This document shows positions 30,193-34,880 of a stretch of DNA of 34,880 nt, piece by piece. The translations under genes and the position numbers were made by a program. Under the pieces are notes generated by a model. That model ran no database searches and had not been told where the DNA came from. It worked only from the letters and a program-made list of their open reading frames with translations. The stretch comes from a bacterium (GTDB taxonomy: Bacteria > Elusimicrobiota > Elusimicrobia > Elusimicrobiales > UBA9959), in assembly GCA_021811405.1 (NCBI GenBank), contig JAJZOZ010000010.1, positions 1-34,880 on the forward strand, written 5' to 3'. Each line of letters begins with the position of its first letter. Positions within the stretch are counted from its first letter, which is position 1.

Positions 30193-32025
30193 TCACATGC
30201 CCAGCAGCTTCTTCCACCAGGGCTTCGCTTCCGGTTTCGCCTCGGGCGGCGCTTCGAACACCGGCTGGTCCGCCTGGCCCCGGTATACCGGCATCCCCAC
30301 CCTGAAGGTGGAGCCGCGGCCGGGCTCGCTCTCCAGCGTGAGCCGCCCGCCCTGCAGTATCACCATGGATTTCGTTATGGCCAGGCCCAGGCCGGTGCCC
30401 CCGACCTTCTCGCCGGAGGCGGCCTGCACGAACTTCTCGAAGATCTTGTCCTGGTCCTCTTTCTTTATGCCGCAGCCGGTGTCCTTGACCGAGAAGAAGA
30501 CGTAATTGGAGAGCGCCTCCCTGCCGGCGTCCGCCGCCACCTCTATGGAACCGCCCGAGGGAGTGAACTTTATGGCGTTGGAGATCAGGTTTATCAGCAC
30601 CTGCACGGTGCGCCGCCTGTCGGCGTAGACGCCCGGCAGGGACGGCTCGCAGGCCACCGAGAGGTTTACGCCCTTGGACGAAGACCAGGCCTTCATGGCC
30701 TCGGCGGCTTCCCTGGCTATCTCCGCGGCGGGGGAGTTCTCCGGGTGGAAGACCATCTTCCCGGACTGCAGCTTCGAGAAGTCCAGGATGTCGGTGATGA
30801 TGGAGTTGAGGCGCTCGGTGTTCCGGATGGCGGTGTTCAGTATGCCTTTGCCGCCGGTCTCGCCCACGTCGCGGCTGAGCATCTCCAGCGCGGCCTTTAT
30901 GGAGGTGAGGGGCGAGCGCAGTTCGTGGGTCATGCTGGCGATGAAGTCCTGCTGCAGCTGCTCCACCTGCTTGAGCTTCACCGCGTCGGTCGGCACCGAG
31001 ACCGCGCCGACGATCTTGCCGTCCTCGTTCTGGATTATGGCGGTGGCCTTCTTCATCGTCTCGGCCGTGGCCGCGGGGCCGGACTTCTGCACTTCCCCGG
31101 AGAGGTCGGCCCGGTCCTCGGGCTTTATCTCCTTGGCCAGCGAGACCACCTGGTCCTCTATGGCCGAGAGGTCCATTATCTTCTTGCCGGAAAGCTCGGC
31201 CAGCGGCTTGCCGGAGATGGCCTCGGCTTCCGGGTTCATCATCAGGATCTTGCCTTCCCTGTCCACTACGACCACGCCGCCGGCCAGGCTGGTCATGACG
31301 GACTCGGTGCGGGCCATGTCGTTCTCTATCTTCTTCTTCTCCCGGCGCACTTCCTCCAGCGCCCTCGAAATGCCCGCCTCTATGGCTTCCTTGAACTTGG
31401 ACTCCAGCAGTTCGATTATGCGGCGCTGCTCGGCGGGGTCGGCCGTGACGCGGCTTACCAAAGTGGTAAGCGCGGACTCGAAGTTCTGGCCGGAGATCTT
31501 CTCGGCCACCTTCTCCGCGGGGCCCCCCCCCGCGGCCTGGCCCGCTCCTCCGCCGCTTTCTCCGGGAGCTACCGCGGCGGCCTGCTGCTGGCCGGCCTCC
31601 ACCTTGGCGTAGACGGCCTCGTTGAGCTTGACGCGCTCCACGCCGCGCTCGGCGAGGAAGGCCTTCGCGTCGCCCTTGTGGGCCTGCACCTGGCAGAGGG
31701 CCAGCAGGTCGTCGCCGCTGGCGCCCTGCGAGAAGGTTATGGTCTGGATGCGGAACCTGGAATAGAGGTTCTTCAGCGAGTTGGGCAGCTTGTCGGCCGA
31801 CAGCAGCGGGGTGCCGTTGATGATCAGCTTGTCGTTGTCCAGCGTCACCGAGAGATCGGCGCCGCCGGAGGCCGCGAAGATGGCGGCCAGCAGCGACCGG
31901 CCCTCCTCGAGCGCGCCCCGTACCTGGGGGTGGTCCGGCTTATAGAGGTTTATCTGGGTCAGCGCGCGGGTGAAGATCTTGAGGAAGTTGAACCAGAGCG
32001 TTTTTTGGTCCGGCGTCTCCGTCAT
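30193..32025 (-). CDS. Soluble sensor histidine kinase with PAS domain
   Basis: This 610-residue kinase has no membrane segment. Residues 1-150 form an unrecognised N-terminal domain (FNFLKIFTRALTQINLYKPDHPQV, then LSVTLDNDKLIINGTPL) seen in spirit in other soluble signalling proteins. A Gly/Ala linker holding a run of nine G (31523-31531), a coiled coil (about 205-255) and a PAS domain (about 262-350; GGVVVVDREGKILMMNPEAEAISG) follow. Then come HisKA with H367 in MTHELRSPL and an HATPase with NLISNAIKF, DTGCGI, FEKF and GTGLGLAI. The start is the ATG overlapping the upstream dehydrogenase stop (ATGA); a longer frame is a shadow. No response regulator is nearby. Confidence 0.92.
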   Translation of the reverse strand: MTETPDQKTLWFNFLKIFTRALTQINLYKPDHPQVRGALEEGRSLLAAIFAASGGADLSVTLDNDKLIINGTPLLSADKLPNSLKNLYSRFRIQTITFSQGASGDDLLALCQVQAHKGDAKAFLAERGVERVKLNEAVYAKVEAGQQQAAAVAPGESGGGAGQAAGGGPAEKVAEKISGQNFESALTTLVSRVTADPAEQRRIIELLESKFKEAIEAGISRALEEVRREKKKIENDMARTESVMTSLAGGVVVVDREGKILMMNPEAEAISGKPLAELSGKKIMDLSAIEDQVVSLAKEIKPEDRADLSGEVQKSGPAATAETMKKATAIIQNEDGKIVGAVSVPTDAVKLKQVEQLQQDFIASMTHELRSPLTSIKAALEMLSRDVGETGGKGILNTAIRNTERLNSIITDILDFSKLQSGKMVFHPENSPAAEIAREAAEAMKAWSSSKGVNLSVACEPSLPGVYADRRRTVQVLINLISNAIKFTPSGGSIEVAADAGREALSNYVFFSVKDTGCGIKKEDQDKIFEKFVQAASGEKVGGTGLGLAITKSMVILQGGRLTLESEPGRGSTFRVGMPVYRGQADQPVFEAPPEAKPEAKPWWKKLLGM

Positions 32026-33320
32026 AGCCTGTACAGGTTCCTCCCTTTGATCCCCTTCGTGGCGTTCCTGGTGTCGAACACCAGCCGGGACCGGCGCACT
32101 ATGTCGCGGTAGTCCAGGCAGGTGTGCGGGGTGACTATCATCACGCAGTCGTACTCGCGCAGCCTGCGCAGGGCGTCCTTCCTGGAGCGGCGCGTCTCGC
32201 CCTCCACCTCGGCGAGCGGGACATAGGGGTCGTAGTAGTCGACCGCGGCGCCGGTCTTCTCCAGCAGGATCAGCACGTCGCGGGCCGGGGACTCGCGCGG
32301 GTCGGAGATGTCCTGCTTGTAGGCCATGCCCAGCATCAGCACCTTGGACCTGCTCAGGGCCTTGCCCTTGGAATTGAGTATCTCGCCCAGGCGGGTGACC
32401 ACGTGGTCGGGCATGGAGGAGTTGATGGCGCCCGCCAGCTCTATGAAGCGGGGCTCGAAGTTGAGCGTCTTCATCTTCCAGCCCAGGTAGTGCGGGTCCA
32501 GCGGTATGCAGTGCCCGCCGATGCCGGGGCCCGGGTAGAACGGCATGAAGCCGAACGGCTTGGAAGCCGCCGCGCCGATGACCTCCCAGACGTCGAGGCC
32601 CAGCTTGTGGCACATCAGCGCCATCTCGTTCATCATGCCTATGTTGACCGCGCGGAAGGTGTTCTCCAGCAGCTTGACCAGCTCGGCCGTCTCGGTATCG
32701 GTCACCTCCAGCACGCGGTCGATAACGGAGCCGTAGAGGGCGCTCGCGAGGGCGGTGCAGCGGGCCGTAAGGCCGCCCACCACCTTGGGCGTGTTCTTCA
32801 CGCCGTACTTCGGGTTGCCGGGGTCCACCCGCTCCGGGGAGAAGGCCAGGTGGAAGTCCTTGCCCGCCTTCAGCCTGCCGGTCTCGAGCATGGGCTTGAC
32901 CAGCTCGCGGGTGGTGCCGGGGTACGTGGTGCTCTCCAGTATTATCAGCTGGCCGGGCCGGAGGAACTTGCGGACCTCCTGCACCGAGGCCACTATGTAG
33001 GAGACGTCCGGGTCCTTGCTCTTGCGCAGCGGGGTGGGGACGCAGATTATCACCGCGTCCATCTTCCCGAGCCGCGAGAACTCGAGCGTGGCCGTCAGCA
33101 GGCCTTTTTTCGCCAGAGCGGCCACTTCGGAGGTGGGGATGTCGCCTATGTAGGAGATGCCGGCCTTCAGGTCGCGCACCTTCTGCGCGTCCACCTCGAA
33201 GCCGGTCACCCTGAAGCCGCCCCTGGCGAACTCCACGGCCAGCGGCAGGCCCACGTAGCCCATGCCTATTATGCCTATCCGGGCCTTGCGGCCGCTGATC
33301 AGAGCGCTGAGATTTTCCAT
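32022..33320 (-). CDS. Nucleotide-sugar dehydrogenase (UDP-GlcNAc/UDP-glucose 6-dehydrogenase family, WbpA-like)
   Basis: This 432-residue NAD-dependent enzyme oxidises the C6 hydroxyl of a UDP-sugar to an acid for surface polysaccharide. It has the Rossmann start GIIGMGYVGLPLA, CVPTPLRKSKDPD, ESTTYPGTTRE, FSPERVDPGN, and the catalytic cysteine in PGIGGHCIPLDPHYLGWK. The last form, with HCIPLDP, is typical of WbpA/WecC-like UDP-N-acetylhexosamine dehydrogenases rather than of glucose enzymes (GxCFPKD). Its promoter has TTTTTC, a 17-bp spacer and TACAAT four bases before the ATG. It is coupled to the histidine kinase downstream. No other polysaccharide gene is visible. Confidence 0.92.
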   Translation of the reverse strand: MENLSALISGRKARIGIIGMGYVGLPLAVEFARGGFRVTGFEVDAQKVRDLKAGISYIGDIPTSEVAALAKKGLLTATLEFSRLGKMDAVIICVPTPLRKSKDPDVSYIVASVQEVRKFLRPGQLIILESTTYPGTTRELVKPMLETGRLKAGKDFHLAFSPERVDPGNPKYGVKNTPKVVGGLTARCTALASALYGSVIDRVLEVTDTETAELVKLLENTFRAVNIGMMNEMALMCHKLGLDVWEVIGAAASKPFGFMPFYPGPGIGGHCIPLDPHYLGWKMKTLNFEPRFIELAGAINSSMPDHVVTRLGEILNSKGKALSRSKVLMLGMAYKQDISDPRESPARDVLILLEKTGAAVDYYDPYVPLAEVEGETRRSRKDALRRLREYDCVMIVTPHTCLDYRDIVRRSRLVFDTRNATKGIKGRNLYRL

Positions 33321-33447
33321 AGAGATTGTAGACCCCTTGTTATTCGTGAAAAATTATATCAAATAAAAGGCGGACGGCCCGTGGCCGCGGCCGGGCCCGG
33401 CGCGCCCGTTTCCAAGGCGGAGGCTATATTTAATATAATTATCCGTT
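33321..33447. promoter_or_regulatory. Divergent promoter region for the dehydrogenase and M50 protease genes
   Basis: Minus strand: TTTTTC (complement of 33348-33353), 17-bp spacer, TACAAT (complement of 33325-33330), four bases before the dehydrogenase ATG. Plus strand: TATAAT at 33434-33439, eight bases before the M50 gene ATG, with no clear -35 box. Neither gene has a ribosome site in the short gap, so both look leaderless. The GC-rich middle (about 33371-33420) shows nothing else I can name. Confidence 0.6.
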
Positions 33448-34080
33448 ATGGAGTGGATTTTACAGTTGCCGGTGCTTTTCTTCTCGGTTATCTTCCACGA
33501 GTTCGCCCACGGCTACGCGGCCTACAGGCGCGGGGACGATACGGCTTATCTTTCCGGCCGTCTTTCTTTCAACCCGCTGCCGCACATAGACCCCGTGGGC
33601 ACGCTCATACTGCCGGCCGCCTGCATACTCATGGGTTTCCCGGCCATGGGCTGGGCCAAGCCGGTGCCGGTCAACCCGTACCGCCTGCACAGCCCAAGGA
33701 AGGACATGGCCCTGGTGGCTCTCAGCGGCCCGCTTTCCAATATCACGCTGGCCCTGTTCTCCGCGTTGGTCTTCAAACTGCTGATGACCGGCTTCCTGGG
33801 CGGCGAGCTGACGATGACGCTGCTGAAGATGGCGGGTTTCTCGGTGGTGATAAACCTGCTGCTCGCCGTGTTCAACCTGATACCGGTCTTCCCGCTGGAC
33901 GGCAGCCAGATAGCGCTGGGCGTGCTGAAAGGCCGGGCTCTCGAGATCTACGAGAAGCACCTGCCCTACGGGATGTATATCATACTGGCCCTGGTGTTCA
34001 CCGGGGCGCTGCAGTACATCATGCGCCCGCTGCTCGGCCTGGCGCTTATGCTGGTCTACCCTATAATGGGAGGGTTCTGA
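33448..34080 (+). CDS. Site-2 protease family (M50) membrane metallopeptidase
   Basis: This 210-residue membrane protein has four to six transmembrane segments. The zinc site is HEFAH (17-21) in the first helix, and NLIPVFPLDG (143-152) supplies the third ligand, D151. This short form without a PDZ domain cleaves substrates inside the membrane; its own targets are unknown. The pair M50 gene then trpS (often followed by scpA/scpB) recurs in many bacteria. The last base of its stop is the first base of the trpS start (TGATG), so the two are coupled. Confidence 0.93.
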   Translation: MEWILQLPVLFFSVIFHEFAHGYAAYRRGDDTAYLSGRLSFNPLPHIDPVGTLILPAACILMGFPAMGWAKPVPVNPYRLHSPRKDMALVALSGPLSNITLALFSALVFKLLMTGFLGGELTMTLLKMAGFSVVINLLLAVFNLIPVFPLDGSQIALGVLKGRALEIYEKHLPYGMYIILALVFTGALQYIMRPLLGLALMLVYPIMGGF

Positions 34081-34880
34081 TGGAGAACGGGAAGAAGCCG
34101 GTGGTGGTCTCGGGGCTGCGCTCTACCGGGCGGCTGCACGTGGGGCATTACTGGGGCACGCTGCGCAACTGGCTGGAGCTGCAGGAGAAGTACGACTGCT
34201 ATTTTTTCGCGGCCGACTGGCACGCGCTGACCACCGCCTCCGGCGCGGAAAACGGTATAGCGGCTAACACCCGCGAGATGATGCTGGACTGGATGGCGCT
34301 GGGGCTGGACCCGGCAAAATGCGTCTTCTTCCGGCAGTCGGACGTCAAGGCCCACGCCGAGATGGCGCTGCTGCTCGGCATGGTGACGCCGATCAGCTGG
34401 CTGCTCAGGAACCCCACGTTCAAGGAGCAGCTGCAGGAACTTTATAAACAGAAGTACAAGGGCCAGGAAGACAAGATGAGGAAGGCCGAGGGCGTGACGA
34501 AGCAGCTGGCCGAGGCGCACGGGCACGACGCCGACGAGCTGGCGCTGCATTCCGACATGGCCGTGCTGGGCTTCCTGGGCTACCCGGTACTGCAGGCGGC
34601 CGACGTGCTGCTCTACGACGCCCGCTACGTGCCGATAGGCAAGGACCAGCTGCCGCACCTGGAGATCTCCCGCGACGTGGCGCGCCGCTTCAACCACGTG
34701 TTCGGCACGGACCTGATGTGCGAACCGGAGCCGCTGTTCACCAGCTCGCCGTCGGTGCCCGGCCTGGACGGCCGCAAGATGTCCAAGTCCTACGGCAACG
34801 CCATACTGCTGGGCGAGGAGACCAAGAGCCTCCAGAAGAAGATAAACAGCATGTACACGGACCCGCTCAAGGTGCACCTT
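34080..34880 (+). CDS. trpS: Tryptophanyl-tRNA synthetase, 3' end outside window
   Basis: The first 267 codons are visible, open to the window end. It joins tryptophan to tRNA-Trp. The class I signatures are HVGH at 20-23 in GLRSTGRLHVGHYWG and KMSKS at 233-237 in DGRKMSKSYGN. Between them, EMALLLGMVTPISWLLRNPTFKEQ and LQAADVLLYDARYVPIGKDQLPHLEISRDVARRFN are typical TrpRS. The start is the ATG overlapping the M50 stop by one base. The family is about 330-400 residues, so roughly 60-130 codons are missing. Confidence 0.96.
   Translation, partial: MENGKKPVVVSGLRSTGRLHVGHYWGTLRNWLELQEKYDCYFFAADWHALTTASGAENGIAANTREMMLDWMALGLDPAKCVFFRQSDVKAHAEMALLLGMVTPISWLLRNPTFKEQLQELYKQKYKGQEDKMRKAEGVTKQLAEAHGHDADELALHSDMAVLGFLGYPVLQAADVLLYDARYVPIGKDQLPHLEISRDVARRFNHVFGTDLMCEPEPLFTSSPSVPGLDGRKMSKSYGNAILLGEETKSLQKKINSMYTDPLKVHL

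Noticed and set aside
30193-32613. An 806-codon reading of the histidine kinase
   Set aside because: The first 196 codons lie inside the dehydrogenase gene in another phase and are Arg/Gly/His-rich. The real start is the ATG at 32025.
1-34880. CRISPR arrays, toxin-antitoxin pairs or a prophage
   Set aside because: I saw no regular spaced repeats, no small coupled toxin-like pair, and no phage structural genes. The two insertion elements and the secreted-protein islet are the only accessory parts supported.

Overview
The window is one continuous stretch of bacterial chromosome. It is GC-rich and densely packed, and coupled starts (ATGA or TGATG overlaps) are common. Resident genes have a distinctive codon habit: ATA is a major isoleucine codon despite the high GC (in moaA I count 7 ATA to 4 ATC), and AGG arginine is frequent. 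This, together with the KorAB/aconitase pair, an ALDH4A1-like PruA and a PilT-type ATPase, suggests a free-living anaerobic or facultative bacterium. A high-GC Elusimicrobiota lineage is my guess, but no 16S or marker search backs it.

Layout. 1-1026: 3' part of a phospholipase D/cardiolipin synthase-like gene, facing pruA across a shared terminator. 1094-3733: pruA and a LysR regulator, divergent around a compact double promoter. 3749-7239: molybdenum block 1, with a ModE-like operator, a short modE, a MOT1-type molybdate transporter, moeA and moaA, all overlapping. 7246-7372: a nested inverted repeat. 7394-8900: an IS110-family (IS1111-like) element splitting moaA from moaC. 8928-9353: moaC. 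9486-14755: aconitase and the two subunits of a 2-oxoacid (probably 2-oxoglutarate):ferredoxin oxidoreductase. 15136-17012: molybdenum block 2 (MOSC protein, mogA/moaB, an unknown gene). 17009-18111: an IS630-family element inserted exactly in the stop codon of the unknown gene. 18178-19955: an AT-richer two-gene islet of secreted proteins, one a probable LAS-type metallopeptidase, with its own strong promoter. 20087-22195: a radical SAM protein fused to an azoreductase-like flavodoxin domain. 22232-29850: a membrane glycosyltransferase-like protein, DEAD-box helicase, aspartate kinase, PilT-like ATPase, M32 carboxypeptidase and a small Gly/Cys-rich protein, separated by clear terminators. 29876-29950: tRNA-Arg with anticodon GCG, preceded by a promoter and a chain of hairpins. 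30193-33320: a soluble histidine kinase coupled to a nucleotide-sugar dehydrogenase. 33448-34880: an M50 protease and the start of trpS.

How the genes work together. The molybdenum genes cover molybdate import, cyclic pyranopterin formation (MoaA, MoaC), and metal insertion (MogA, MoeA), under a probable ModE-type regulator. MoaD/MoaE, MoeB and MobA are not in the window. Aconitase and KorAB together interconvert citrate, isocitrate and 2-oxoglutarate/succinyl-CoA chemistry (isocitrate dehydrogenase is absent here), and PruA feeds glutamate to the same node.

The most interesting items are: a hairpin-rich noncoding end of the IS110 element that carries a 7-nt match to its own insertion site inside a closed loop (a candidate bridge RNA); the ModE operator abutting a start codon; the radical SAM-azoreductase fusion; the IS630 insertion into a stop codon; the foreign secreted-peptidase islet; the PilT with a degenerate second N-domain; and -10 boxes only 4-8 nt from start codons, which suggest leaderless mRNAs.
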